Shown piece by piece: positions 23,615-35,800 of a stretch of 64,000 nucleotides of DNA (its first letter is position 1; every line of letters starts with the position of its first letter). The stretch is from Diadema setosum (Eukaryota > Echinodermata > Echinoidea > Diadematoida > Diadematidae). Location: the NCBI RefSeq assembly GCF_964275005.1, contig NC_092692.1, positions 15,655,006 through 15,719,005 on the forward strand, read 5' to 3'. The notes beneath the pieces were generated by a model. That model made no database searches. It saw only the letters and a program-made list of their open reading frames with translations, and had not been told where the DNA came from. A program made the position numbers and the translations under genes.

Positions 23615-26341
23615 AGTGTTGATTCATGCCTATGCACATGCAGTACTAAAGCGTAGGGCTAAGTACGACTTCGAGATTAACTTTCTTTTTTTTTTTCAAA
23701 CACGTTCCTTCAATCTGACATTTTAATACAGCGCATAAGACACAATAAGTTGCATTATTTCAATAAATTTCTGGGCATATACTATATATATAGCAATGTG
23801 TTCAGTGATTTCAAATAAAGAATCTCTATTAAGTTCTCGACGAAGATAGGAATGATCATAAAATTGAGATGTGAAGTAACTATAGACTACTGGGTTTTTT
23901 TTTTTCTTCTGGTGAAAAGCAAAAGATTTGAAGACTTTACTTTCCAGTAGCAAAGAAGCAGACGCGACTTCTACTCAAGTGCCTTTAAACAGGAACCCGT
24001 TTCACACACAAAAAAAGAGAATCGGGATTATTGTATAAAGTGCGGTGCATACGGTTACTATGGCAGCAGCCAGGAAAGAGTGAACCACCTGTATTACGTT
24101 ATCCGCAACATCAATGGCTGACAGTCGAGTGCTTGATTACTTCATTTGAGTGATACAGTATTGATATGGCAGATTGCTCGGCCCGTATACAGACAGATGG
24201 TGGAAAACGTAATCATATCAATATCAGTACTGAATAGAACCTCAATTAAGTGATTTGTTGTATAGTTTCGATTTGACAACATGTCCGTTTCAGCTCAACA
24301 TAATCATAATCACGTTCATCTTTGAAACATTTGAGAATCCAAAATCTATGACATGCACGAAAGAAGTGAAGAAGTTCTGTTCATATAGTCCGCAGTGTGC
24401 AGAATCATCACGAAGACAACTGTTTTTTTTAATACATAAATATTTCATATGAAAATGAACAATACATCACCCCCAAACTGATGAACAAACACAGGGTCCT
24501 CTTCTACGTAGTCCCATACTGAAAAGGGAAGCCATTACCGGAAATAGTCGTTCAGATTGTTGGATTGTTTTGTCATTTACGTGAGATAAATTGTGGTAAG
24601 CGGGAAAATGAATTGAGATTTGTGATCAACAAAGAAAAGGGAAAAAAAGCGGCAACATTACTCATCAGATTTGATAAAGATTGCTTATCTCTATATGAAA
24701 TCTACCAATATTGTGTCTTGGCAAGTCTGATTTCGCAAACCATGGGCAAAATGATCGACGTTAGGGAAGATGCTCTCATAATACTATAATACAATAACTT
24801 TTACAGTGGTGCTTTAAAACCGCAAGGCAGCTGCTTGCATCCGTGATGGAGTAAGCGATTATACGTCATGTTTACAAGTCTGTTTCTTCCATGTCCAATA
24901 TCTCTCGCTATACAAATAAGTCAGCTTGATGGTCTGCCTCCTTGGATTTTACAAGGTAGTCTGACGTAGAAAACTACATCAGATATTATACAAATACACA
25001 TTTCCTTGTGAGTTGCTGGTTAAAAATTAGGGCAGAGGTGACTGAAAAATAGTACTATTCATTGAGGGACGCAGTTCCGAAGTGAATAGTACTTTTGGAG
25101 GCACCGAGGCAGAATTAGAACCTCGAAATTAGTCAAAGCATATTTGTTTTATATACTTTTGATCAAAAATGTAAACAAAAGAAGGAGAAAATAATATGAG
25201 GTGAGAAGTCGGTGGTGGATATGCGATGTTGTGGAGGGAATCTACACTGATCGTACACAGCGCGTAATGTCAGAATTGCTTTGTGATGTCACAATTGCCT
25301 TGTTGCATGTCAAAAAAGTGACCATACAAAGCAGCGAGCACGATTCAGAATTGCTTTGTGATGTCACATCATTTCACAAGTAGTGCACTTAAAACACTAT
25401 GATGACATTTTCCAAATAGTATACCACGGAGTGTCTAACAAGCCAACATGCTAATAGTTGAAAATGCATTAAAGCCAACAGGAAGTTCCTACTTTGGGTG
25501 CATTTCAACAAATCACTAATTTGTCATTTTTTATCCAAAATATAATATGTGCATTTTGGCACAAAATAATGACCGAGTGTGCTCTGAGCTGCGATAAGGT
25601 AAACGGGTATTTTTCGTATTGGTATTAGTCCTTTTTCTTGTCCATTTCCTATTCACTTTTCGTCTTCCAATCACTCCTCCGATTTTATGTTGTGATCACG
25701 TCTTCTGGTATTCTGAACATGAGTGTAAGTTATCGAGCTGGAACTGCATTGGCTTTTTAATCTGTAAGATGATACTTTTTTGCCATCGAGGGTCTAAGAA
25801 GCCAGTTCAGTGGACCTTTGGATAAAAGACTGCCAGTTGTATGGACCGCAGCCAGCTGCACACATCACGGGTGTGTCACTTGAGGAGTCTTCATGGAGTC
25901 CATCACATCAGATCCATGATATTAAACGTGTGTGTTCTTTTACCTCATTAACAGAGGACCATCTGTAGGTATCTTTAGAGAAAGCTAGTCCGTTTACTCA
26001 TTTACCGTCATGAATGTTTTCTCTGTTTTTTTTAATCTATTTCTTATATATCATATCTGGCAGGGGTATTGAGAAAGACGACCGGTCATATAGCTGAAGG
26101 TAGTATTGGCAGTCTCTTATTATCCCGTTTAAAAGAGCTGCTGTCAAAGCAATGTTATTTGTGTAATCAATGTCTCCATGATGCTTGCGTGTCTCTCTCA
26201 ATTAAGTTTCAATGATTTCTGTCATCTTTTTTTTTTTCCAGTGGCATCTACTGACTGCCTATAAGAATGTCATCCAGAATTATGAAACCAAGATATGAGA
26301 CAATTAAGGCTATCCCCTTGGAGGACGCCAGCTGTTGTGCC
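23615..26341. other. Intergenic DNA, no supported gene
   Basis: A 23-bp direct repeat (CAGAATTGCTTTGTGATGTCACA) occurs at about 25270 and 25346. Otherwise nothing recognisable is present. Confidence 0.45.
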
Positions 26342-26415
26342 ATAGAATTCCTAAATTATACAAGTAATAAGAAGTATAATTAGAATTCTATTAGTAATAA
26401 TGAAGTATAAGTCGA

Positions 26416-26540
26416 AGAGGTTAGCATTTCCCAGGTGTTTAAGGCAGTGAAGTCACATAATGAAATTCAAAGTAGGTAAAAATTCCAGGCAGTCCCAGTT
26501 GGTTATAAATACCCGTGTCAGTGAGCAATAAGCATCTTTT
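26416..26540. repeat. DIRS inverted terminal repeat (element 3' side)
   Basis: These 125 bases are, by direct comparison, the exact reverse complement of 31681-31805. The repeat starts AGAGGTTAGCATTTCCC and ends AATAAGCATCTTTT. Confidence 0.95.
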
Positions 26541-26833
26541 CAAAGAGAATACGGCTTTAAATAGACAGCGCAGCAACACCATGCAGTATTGGGTGCAATG
26601 CAGACAATTAGCTCACTGGTCCTTCTCATCATACAGACAAGCAATAAATAAAGCACAGTCATTGCTGTTCCAAAGGCACGGAGCATTCTTATAGGTATGG
26701 ACATCTCAAGTCAAGCAATTAAGCAGAACATCAGCATACAGTATAAGGGCCCACCAGTTTTGACTTCTGTACAGTGTTGTAAAGGGAGGGTTCAGAACTG
26801 AAGAGTATCGATCAAATGAGATGCATGGGTGGG

Positions 26834-26953
26834 AACCTCTTCGACTTATACTTCATTATTACTAATAGAATTCTAATTATACTTCTATTATACTTGTATA
26901 ATTTAGGAATTCTATTACGTAATACTCGTATATAAGTCTTCAGAGGTTAGCAT
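26834..26953. repeat. DIRS internal complementary region
   Basis: The first part (about 26834-26917) is the reverse complement of the left outer end (26342-26420) with small indels. The second part (about 26908-26953) is the reverse complement of the right outer end (31796-31839). The two meet in a shared ATTCTATT. In DIRS elements this region is thought to template circle closure during replication. Confidence 0.9.
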
Positions 26954-29259
26954 GTTCAAAGTTCCGTACAGAAGTCAGTCTAGTGGCATGAGTGAGGGCA
27001 AGAGGACAAGAAGGATGATGGACAGTTTTCACAACAAGGTTGAAACTTTGGTCATGACTCCTCATGCATAGAGAATGTCTATCGATGGTGACACGCATTG
27101 TCGCAAACAAGAGAAACACTCGATCAAAGTTTGCTTGAGAACCTACTAGTATAAGGTGCAAGGTATAGGTTTTGAGTATGATATCATTTTGATACCTTGC
27201 GTGCTTTAACTGGAGCAGAATTAAGCATGATAGCGCACAGACAAATTAATCAAATACAATGGACCTCTTGTACCGATTTTCCAATCAAGACATAATCCTA
27301 ATCATGTTCCTTAATATTCATGTACATTTGAAGGAAGAATTAGACATTAACCAGTTCATGCTCGGCATAGTAATATTGCAGCAATAATTAGAGGCAAGTC
27401 CATTGCATTTTGGGTTGATATTAGAGTTTAAATTCATCAGTTTGATGGACCGAATCTCCTAAACGAGTGGCCGAATAATGTGTCGCCATTTTCCAATGCA
27501 CAACGTAACGTGATTTATGGTCTTGTGTCTTATCTCTTATCTGACTCGTATTATGACATTGTTCTTAACTGAGATACTAATATACAGGCATACACATACT
27601 ACCACAATTTACATGTATCTTTCTAACTCAGCAGAACTGAGAATTGTTGAACTAATGTGGAATCAATTGTTAGAAGGTAGAAGGTTCAAAATGTACCAGC
27701 GTTCGTCCAGTCAGTTGTGGACAAGATTTCATTATGACCTTTATACTTCATGCGCGAAAGTTTAGAAGTTGCGGCGCTTCTGTAGCTATGAGCTGAGAAT
27801 GTGATACCAATTTCATATTAGCATCCGTGGATGTCTTACCAGACCAGAGTCTGGGATGAACGCGGGATGACTGTGCTCCCAAATCCTTATGTATATGAAC
27901 ACGAGGTACGTCCTGTGGTACCCTTTCATACTGATCTCGAAGACAGAACATATACTCGGTACATGTTCCCATAGCAACAATACATTCATACCTAATTGTA
28001 TGCAGCAGTCAGTACAGTGTACAGGGATGTATACGTACAGCTATTGACAGTATATTAGTTATATTTTAAGTGTTTATACAAGCAGCTGCGAGGGACTGGC
28101 TTTCAGCCTCCGCCCCAAGATGCTTGTCGTCACCGATTTGTTGGGATGTTTCGGAGAAATTATGAGTTTGCTTTCTGAACTTGCTCGTTGGAGATGTTCT
28201 GTGCATTTAATATACTCATGACGAGTTGATCGGAACACAGAGTTTAGGGTTGGAGGTAAAAGAAGGCACTTTAATTACCTGGTTAGAGATATACCTTCCA
28301 TATCTCTAATGTGCGAACGTGGCATCATCTTCCGGTAATGTCATAAGAACTAGATGTCTCAGCATTTGTGTACGTTTTGCCGAAACGAGATAGGAAAATT
28401 GTTTTTGGCTCAAGGCACTGAAGGAATCTATAGTTCATAGGTATCTTGAAACGATAAAAGGTGATTCAAAACAATTGAAACATCCCAAGTGTTGTTGTAT
28501 TTAGGCTTGCGAGGGTCGGAGTTAGATACGCCCTTCATAAGTCTGACTATAGGGGCTGTTTGCCTATGTCATAGCTCTCGGTTTCAGGTAGTATGGAAGA
28601 CCGAGCAGGTCTATGAGTTAATCGTGGAGTGGGCTTTGTTGAAAAGCTATGCTATAGGCTTAGATGTTGACAACGTGTTCTGTAGACGGGTTAAAAAGGA
28701 TCACAAGATTGTTCAGAATACAGACATTGCTACTGTCTTCAAGCACCCTCATTTGTTTTGTTTATTGGTATTGTCTCGCCGTGATGATGAAAGGAGATTT
28801 GCAATGTGCTGCGATGTGTCTGCCACTTGTCATCGCTAGCAGAGAGCACCCATGCAGGCGGCTAGTGTGAGCTGGAGGCTCGTCGGTGGGTGAGGGTGTG
28901 GGGCAAGAATTTTCTCTTGGAGTAATAGAGGTGGGGCTATTCGCATTTTGAGCGATAATGAGACCCATGGCTGCCGCCACCATTGGGGCAGTGAGGATTG
29001 CTCAGGTCACCTTGTTCAGTTGAAGCTTGTGGAGGACTGAAAACGTTCTAGGGTAAGGAAAAAGGCATCAAAATTCAGGGCAATAAAACTTGGCTTCCAT
29101 TTGACATGAGGAGTGTTGCTAATCCATATGTAGAGTTTGTGGATTGTGTGGTGAAGAACATGTAAAATAGTAATTAGTTGTTCATGTCTCTGCGAGACAA
29201 GCAGAAAACTTCAGAATTATCTACATCATCATTCTGTTGAATGTGAAGCTGATATCCAA

Positions 29260-29620
29260 TTGCTAGACACCAATTCCAATGTTGGCCGTGAATTCGTTCG
29301 GGTCAGGTATGCTACTAGCTGTAGAAATGTCTGACCGAATTATGAATAAGCACATTTTTTGTACACGAGCCACACAGGGCTTCAAGACCGTTCTGAATTG
29401 CAAGAGGTTCACACACATTGCTATGCGGGGAATTCTGTTTGGCACTCCAGACTCTCTGAGCAAAGGAATTGTCATTGTTCAGAATTTAACTACTCTCCAT
29501 ACTGAGATGCAAGCATCGCTTGAAATTATCATGCTAATGAAGGTGGAAAATAATTATTTGTCTTGCGAGACAGCCACCACCAAAGAATGTTTTGTATCGC
29601 ATGACTAGATAACGACACCA
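29260..29620 (-). pseudogene. DIRS RNase H-like domain remnant
   Basis: Minus-strand translation gives a segment resembling the first catalytic strand (IISSDACIS, for ISTDAS-type). A helix follows with NLLQF where DIRS RNase H usually has N-x-LE, then FIIRSDISTASSI resembling the DNxTA strand. The Glu-to-Gln change and downstream stops indicate decay. Assignment is by motif order next to the reverse transcriptase. Confidence 0.6.
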
Positions 29621-30410
29621 AACTTCGTGTCGATGTCATCTTCTGCTTTACGCAGAGCATTAGTTGATTTATTTTTTCTAGTCCCAAGTGACGAGAATGT
29701 AAATTTCTTTGTGGAAGGCATTAAAATCCCGAAATTTGGTTTCGTTGCCATACAAGATTTAATTTCCAAGGGCAGTAACCTTGTCAATCTTGTTCTGAGG
29801 AAAAAACTGAAAATCATTTGCTGGGAATTAATATGAGAACCAAGGAAGGTCTCGACGTGCTTTGGGTTGAGACTGGATTTGTCGAAATCCTTACTGAAAC
29901 TCTTTAAGGGTGACAAGTTGATCATTGGCTTTGTCAAGACACTCTTCTCTGGTGTGAGAAAGAATATGGATATCATCGAAATAGGTGATTGTTCTAATGC
30001 CACTACTCACCGGGGCAAAGACAGGTTTCATAACTTTAAGGAAATTCTGTGGGGTCGAATTAAGGCCAGATGGAAGGCATTGAAGGAATGCAGTGAAAAT
30101 ACTACTTAGTATTTCCATTCGAAAGACTATGCTTGATGAACAAGGTGAACGGATACGGATAAATATGCACCCTTTGGAGGGGCAAAATTAAGGCCGTAAT
30201 CAAGCGAAACTGTTCCACTCTGAAGTGTTCGTATCTTACAAATTTGTTCAAGTTTTTCAAATTTATGATTGGACTTAGACCGCCAGTCTTTGGTAGCGCT
30301 AGAATAGAGTTGATACTCCATGTGAGGAATCTCTCTAATAGCTTGCTTTGCGAGAATGTTCGGAGACAATTCTTCATGGGTTGCCTTTTCCTCCTCGGTA
30401 GAATGTACAC
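29605..30410 (-). pseudogene. DIRS reverse transcriptase, frameshifted
   Basis: Three minus-strand frames must be combined to follow the domain. Frame 30102-30410 has LPKTGGLSPIINLKNLNKFV (RT block 1). Frame 29891-30118 has FLQCLPSGLNSTPQNF followed by the catalytic box TYFDDIHILSHT. Frame 29605-30003 has FLGSHINSQQMIFSF (thumb-proximal block). Block order and spacing match DIRS-type RTs (LPFGLxSAP, YLDDI, FLGFxIDS). At least two frameshifts separate the blocks, so the copy is not translatable as one protein. Confidence 0.85.
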
Positions 30411-31334
30411 TTTGTAGAGGAAAAATTTATTGGTATGGGGTTGAAATTGGCTTCATAGCCAAATATTGTGGCCAATATCCAAGGCTCGGGAATTATTTTG
30501 ACCAGTCATCTTTGGAAAGCTTGAGATTTCCAGCACTGAACGGTCTTGGACAGTACTCATCCTTTTTTTTTTTTTTTTTTTTGCTGGCTTGCGTAGAGAC
30601 ATTCATGACACACGATGTATGCTTATGTGACACTTGTCAATTTTTCTCAGATGTCTTTCTGAGCAACTTTCTACCAAGTGGAATCGACTTGCTGCGCAAG
30701 TGTTGCTGAGAAGGATTGAGAAGGGGTTTCAAGATACCTCGATGGTGCATGCTCAGATCATACGATAAGCAAAGCCCGGGAGTGTCAGGCCATCGATGGT
30801 GACATGAGTTGTTCAAATTCTCGTTGTGTCAATTGCATGGATGATTATCCGTGCATGATCTGTGAATTTCAGAAAGGATTTATCTATGTGGTAGAAGTCC
30901 CTTCACTACATTTTGTTGTAGAAGTTGGGAGCTCACAAGACCCAAGGCCTCGTGAAGGAGGATCGCCCAAATTTTGCTCTCGATTTTTGTTGTGAGAACT
31001 GCTTGGGCATTCGATGGCAATTGAGCATTTCCTTCGCGATTTTATAGAGCACTTACCTTCTGATATGGGCAGTGTGAGTGCCTTCATTAGCAAATCAGCC
31101 AATTTTTAAATTTGGCCCAAATGAGATAAGAATTTAAGTTAAAATCAAATTTGGTACCAGGCTTTGAAAGAGTTTGGCTGTAAGGACATGGCATCCGGAT
31201 CAATTCGGTTGTCAAAATGACCATAACCACAAGGGCAGAGTCAATGCCACCCATACAGGGCAACGCAATCAGTTTTGCCAGGAAGGAGGCTGACATGAGA
31301 ATATCGTCGTCTGTTGAGCTGCCGATGGGGATGA

Positions 31335-31610
31335 CTAGCTCGCTGAAGTCTTCGATGGGCGGGGCAGCGCCCCTGTCCCCGCGGACATGGCTCGCATGTC
31401 CGGACTAATCGCCGGGAGGAGACGCTCTCCTGCACCAGCTGGCATGGCTCGCATGCCGTTTGTCATTACCAAGGTGTGCCGCCGCCCTATCCATGAAGCG
31501 GGAGAGTATCTCGGTCTCTCTAGTTGAGCTTCAAGGCGGCCTTCCATGCCCTGATCTCCCCGCGGGGATGGGGGCTGAGAGGTAGCGTCGTCTTCCTGAT
31601 CACTAGACAT
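31335..31610 (-). pseudogene. DIRS gag-like N-terminal ORF remnant
   Basis: The first ATG downstream of the 5' inverted repeat opens a frame MSSDQEDDATSQPPSPRGDQ that runs 91 codons. Continuation of the reading appears to move to other frames (31241-31435, 31087-31296), consistent with frameshifts. Position at the 5' end fits DIRS ORF1; sequence homology is not established. Confidence 0.45.
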
Positions 31611-31680
31611 TTGAGTTTGAGATGTATAATCAGGGAGGTGTCTCACCTCCCTGGTATAATTCACTGCCGTCACACTTGGA

Positions 31681-31805
31681 AAAAGATGCTTATTGCTCAC
31701 TGACACGGGTATTTATAACCAACTGGGACTGCCTGGAATTTTTACCTACTTTGAATTTCATTATGTGACTTCACTGCCTTAAACACCTGGGAAATGCTAA
31801 CCTCT
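31681..31805. repeat. DIRS inverted terminal repeat (element 5' side)
   Basis: Exact inverted partner of 26416-26540. On the minus strand it lies just upstream of the gag-like frame and includes TTATAAATACCCG, a TATA-like sequence that could serve as promoter. Confidence 0.95.
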
Positions 31806-31839
31806 GAAGACTTATATACGAGTATTACGTAATAGAATT

Positions 31840-32333
31840 TTATTGAAGTATCTGATGACACTGTTGAAAGCCACGGGGAAATCATTAACAAAACACTACT
31901 CATACTTACTTCTTCAAGATGTTATTCAGTGCTTCAATTATGAGCAATAATCTCCTTAAGAGAAGTTCCTATGAAGAGTTTGTTTGTAGAGCTCCTCCTC
32001 CTGATACTTGATGGTTGTGCATTAGAATAAGATCTTATAGATAAGCTGGTGAATCTGACGTAAAAGACAATTTGATGCCTCTGCAGTTCGCTGGACGGGA
32101 AGTTCAAGAACCATTTATCATGTTTATATAGGCAGATTGATGAGATATTTAAGAAAAGACCTAGTTTGTTTTACCTCCAGATTTCACAGAAAATATCTTA
32201 AATAGCCCATGCATGATGAAAAAAAAAAAAAGGTGGCACGTACTCGGAGACTATTTACCCTCGAAGTGCTACCTTCATTTCCTTCCCACTAGGTATGTAA
32301 TTTTGTGGGCACGATTTATTAGGGAGCTTTAGA
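31840..32333. other. Flank of the DIRS element, nothing recognised
   Basis: AT-rich DNA with a poly-A run at 32219-32231; no gene seen. Confidence 0.45.
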
Positions 32334-32634
32334 TTTTAGACGCGCGGACGTTCAGAGGGAAAAAAACATGTTCTGAGCGTGCGCAGAAGAGCGCGTCAAG
32401 TCGATCTATTTTTAGCTTGCGTCGCCTGAGTTTTTCACTACGCGTACTGGGCTATTTTTACGTCCGCACAGTTTGCGACGTAGAGAATTACTTCATGCAC
32501 TGATCATAATGGGGGCGCGATTTTATTTTCTATACGTTGCGTCCCAGCGTAATCTAAAGCTACTTTTCAACGCGACGCAGGGGAGAGGAGAACGTCCAGC
32601 GCACTCGTCGTCTCAAACGTCCGCGCGTCAAAAA
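32334..32634. mobile_element. MITE with inverted ACGCGCGGACGTT ends
   Basis: TTTTAGACGCGCGGACGTT (32334-32352) is nearly exactly inverted at 32616-32634. The ~300-bp element is CpG-rich compared with its surroundings and lacks coding potential. Confidence 0.65.
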
Positions 32635-32637
32635 GGA

Positions 32638-33055
32638 AATTCGGACAATCGATGCAAAAGTTATGAATTTTTAAAGTTTTGGTGTTAACACCGCTGGATG
32701 GTGAGACTACTATAGTCCATGACGTCATGTATGCATTACAATGTAAAGAAAATAATAGAGGAAATTACACAAAAATTCATTTTTCATAAAGATTTCACAT
32801 TCCATCAACTTGATACTGACATTATGTTAAGGGTAGTAATTATTCCCCTGCTTTCTGAAAGCTGTTAGTAAAGTGTTTTTCATTAAGCTAGAAAAGTGAA
32901 AGCGCGTTAATTTCTTTAAATATTTTCTTTATAATTGTTGTCCACACATGACGTCATAACGTCGAGTGGTCTCCTCATTCAGCGATTCCAACACCAAAAC
33001 TTTAAAAATTCATATTTTTTTTATGATTTTTGCATCGATTGTCCGATTTTCCTAA
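32638..33055. mobile_element. Foldback MITE with long imperfect arms
   Basis: The left arm (TCGGACAATCGATGCAAAA, then a segment containing AATTTTTAAAGTTTTGGTGTT) is repeated inverted at 32985-33055. TGACGTCAT occurs near the inner end of each arm. Related single arms occur near 39379-39640 and 60375-60560. Confidence 0.7.
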
Positions 33056-35157
33056 AAAATTTCAGAGATGCGTTTTACTAATTTTGCTGCTTCCACTCAA
33101 TCCACATTTCTCTTTGGCGTTTGGTTTTCTTTAAGCCCGTATGTTGTCGAAACTTGCGTGTCTAGGATTGTTTTGAGCTCTTCAGACATTCTAGGACTTC
33201 TTCCATGGAAGTTCCCGTCCTTGCGGGAAGTCATTAAGAGACGTACACTTTACGTGTTTGAAGAGCGGATTATGTACACCTATAAAATAACAGGTCTTTA
33301 ATCCGACTAAGGGGAAGTCGTGCGAGATGGATTAGGATTGAATTCACTTCGGCTTCATGAAAGCCGCCACGAATTTGCCATGGTTACGGTTTAGATAACA
33401 TGGATGGTGTCATGTGCCGGAAATGTTATCATTTTCTTCACGCACTATTGAAAGAAAAGAGTCTGAACCTTCACCCCTCTGAATAATATCTTTCTTTCAG
33501 TCTGACATCTCATTTCCAATATCCCGTCCCAAGGAATATTTGATAGTTTGAAATACGAAGGGAAAATACCAACGAAAGCTCCAATTAAGATGACAGCTTA
33601 TATGAAAAGACAATGACTAACAACATTTTCCGACCATGTGCATTCATTTGCATAAATTTACTGATTGGATTTTGTCTCACTGACGTGTGACGTGTATTCT
33701 ATGCGTTTCTTGTTTTATAAATTACTCTTCCACTCACCGTAAAACCTCCCCCGCAGAACCAACTAATGAAATGCTGATGGCGATGTAGACCCAACTACTC
33801 TCTTCACATTCGGACGCATCAAAAGGGTAACGCGCACGCAACGCCCAGCACGACGGGTTCCGACTCCTTTGATTTTCATCCGGGATTTCGCGCAACGCCT
33901 TGGTCGGGCGGCGAGCGATCGTGTTACCAATACACTCAAGTCAAAGTCGGCATTTCGCAAACAAGCAGTTATTTTCATCTTGCTTTCGGTCATGTTTCTT
34001 TACACACTGGAAATACTTGGGACATCGATACCTCAAGCGCTCTAATCAATGGGCACATGGGCAAGATCGACAGCGCAAGTCACGCAACAGTCAAGTAAGA
34101 ATAATCCATTTTAGTATGTAGTTGCTCTTTCCTTAATTCATATCGATGCCTTTGTGTATGATATTTTTGCCACAACTTCTGTTTGTTTGTTGTTTTTTTT
34201 TGCCATACCCCGCTTTCAAATACATGCGCATCGTACTCTTAGAGTGCCCTATTGTTTAAAAACAATTTCAACTCCCAGAAACGCTGTATCTGCATGTATT
34301 ATCAGTCCCATCGATGACCAATTCATTTACATTAAGACACTTTCGCCATCTAATAAACTCGTTGACATTAGCGGATACAATGTCAAATGCCCAAGGCGAT
34401 GTATCTACTGATGCAGACGAGATTATGATCAAGATTAAATTCCCCAAAAAGTAAACCTTAATTTACTATATTTCCGTAAAGCTGTTAGCTTGCACTTATT
34501 GCTTTGAGGAGATAACGACATGTGTTCGCTCTTTAAGTTTGTGCGTAAGTTGATACCAAGTAAGAAATGAAAGAGGCGTGTTTACCTCTTGCCTGAACGT
34601 ATACAACGAAGAAGGAAAGTACGCATGGAGAAAACATCACGTCACATCCAAGGTTCTCAGGAAGTTTGTGTCTACAAAACATATTCGGTCTCACATCTTT
34701 ATTGTTACACAAGGTAAACAATTCTATCTTGAAAGAAAATTCACGACTGATTTGTATAGCATTATTTCAGTTTCTTTGATTTCTGCTCTGTTATTCATGT
34801 CGTCAAAGGCGTTCCCGTGCTTCGTGCAGTCGATGTGCATGCGTTGAAAGCGTCCATTCCTCACGATCCTTCGGTCGTAATGTGGAAAAGAAGCCGACTG
34901 CAATGTTGCCCATGGAGTAAAATGAATGTGCAATGTGAATGTGATCATTATTGTTGCTCGTCAAACACCCATCAACATTAGACATTTTCCGAGCGCGGAA
35001 GAGAAAGAGGAGCATATCATTACAGAAAACTTGAAGGAGATGTAATATACCATTCATCTTTGCTATTACAACTGCTGCTGCTAAGCCATCTTACTTTCAC
35101 TTTTTTCACTGCTAGCTATCACAACTGCTGCTGCTACTTCTATTAGTGTTAACTAGT

Positions 35158-35194
<37 letters not shown>

Positions 35195-35480
35195 TACTAC
35201 TTTAATTACTATTTCTACATTATTGTACATTATTTGTCCGTCAATATCATTACAATAATGACAATGATTATTGAAAATAACAAAAGCAAAAAAGTAATAT
35301 TCTTTTAAATTACTTCTACAGTACTAGTAGTACCTTTAATACCATTACTACTATACTATACAACTATACTACCATACTATAGTGCTATAATTCTGTTGCC
35401 ACTACTACCATTGCAATATTAGTAGTAGTACTACTACTACTACTCACTACTTATACTACTACTACTACTACTACCACTAC
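35158..35480. repeat. Scattered (ACT)n trinucleotide tracts
   Basis: Two ACT/TAC runs are separated by AT-rich sequence that also contains many TACTAC units, so the whole block seems to derive from one degraded array. Confidence 0.8.
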
Positions 35481-35702
35481 GAGTACTATACACTATTACC
35501 ACCTGACACACTGCCTGATACTGCCTGTACTAACCCATGATCACTGCAACTATTTCTGCTTGATTTCTTTCTTCTTTTTCGTCGTCTTATGTTCTCCTTA
35601 TTTCTCGTGATTATTCTTATTGATATCATAATCGTTTATTTGATGTTGATGTCATCAGGATCATCTCTAGTGACGATATGATCATGTGTATATTGTTATT
35701 TA

Positions 35703-35800
35703 AGTGTGTGTGTGAGTGTGTGTGTGACTGCGTGTGTGCATGTGTGTGTGTGTGTGTGTGTGCATGTATGTGTGTATGTATGTGTGTATGTGTATGTGTA
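35703..35800. repeat. (GT)n microsatellite
   Basis: Imperfect GT repeats with interspersed GA, CA and AT dinucleotides. Confidence 0.9.

Larger units (their letters stand above)
26342..31839 (-). mobile_element. DIRS-like tyrosine-recombinase retrotransposon, ~5.5 kb
   Basis: The element has inverted terminal repeats (26416-26540 and 31681-31805) and unequal outer ends. An internal region (26834-26953) is complementary to the left outer end and then the right outer end, which is the diagnostic DIRS internal complementary region. On the minus strand, gag-like, reverse transcriptase and RNase H sequences occur in that order, with the internal complementary region near the 3' end as in DIRS1. 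No target-site duplication is evident, as expected for integration by a tyrosine recombinase. Coding frames are interrupted by frameshifts and stops. A recombinase domain is expected between about 29 and 27 kb, but only a weak LLAMTSGR-type segment (near 28.82 kb) could be seen. Confidence 0.88.

Noticed and set aside
28489..28839. 116-codon plus-strand frame inside the DIRS element
   Set aside because: The element's coding strand is minus, and this frame is a shadow of the decayed region between RNase H and the internal complementary region.
28760..28850. Tyrosine recombinase domain call from LLAMTSGR (minus strand)
   Set aside because: The segment resembles one recombinase motif, but no catalytic HxxR...Y partner was found in any frame, so it is only mentioned as weak evidence under the DIRS element.
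33763..33993. Arg/Cys-rich minus-strand frame
   Set aside because: It looked like a possible first exon of an unknown gene, but no donor or partner exon could be tied to it.
35158..35480. Regularly repeated ACT tracts considered as a CRISPR-like or structured array
   Set aside because: Units are trinucleotides without unique spacers, and the window is eukaryotic.
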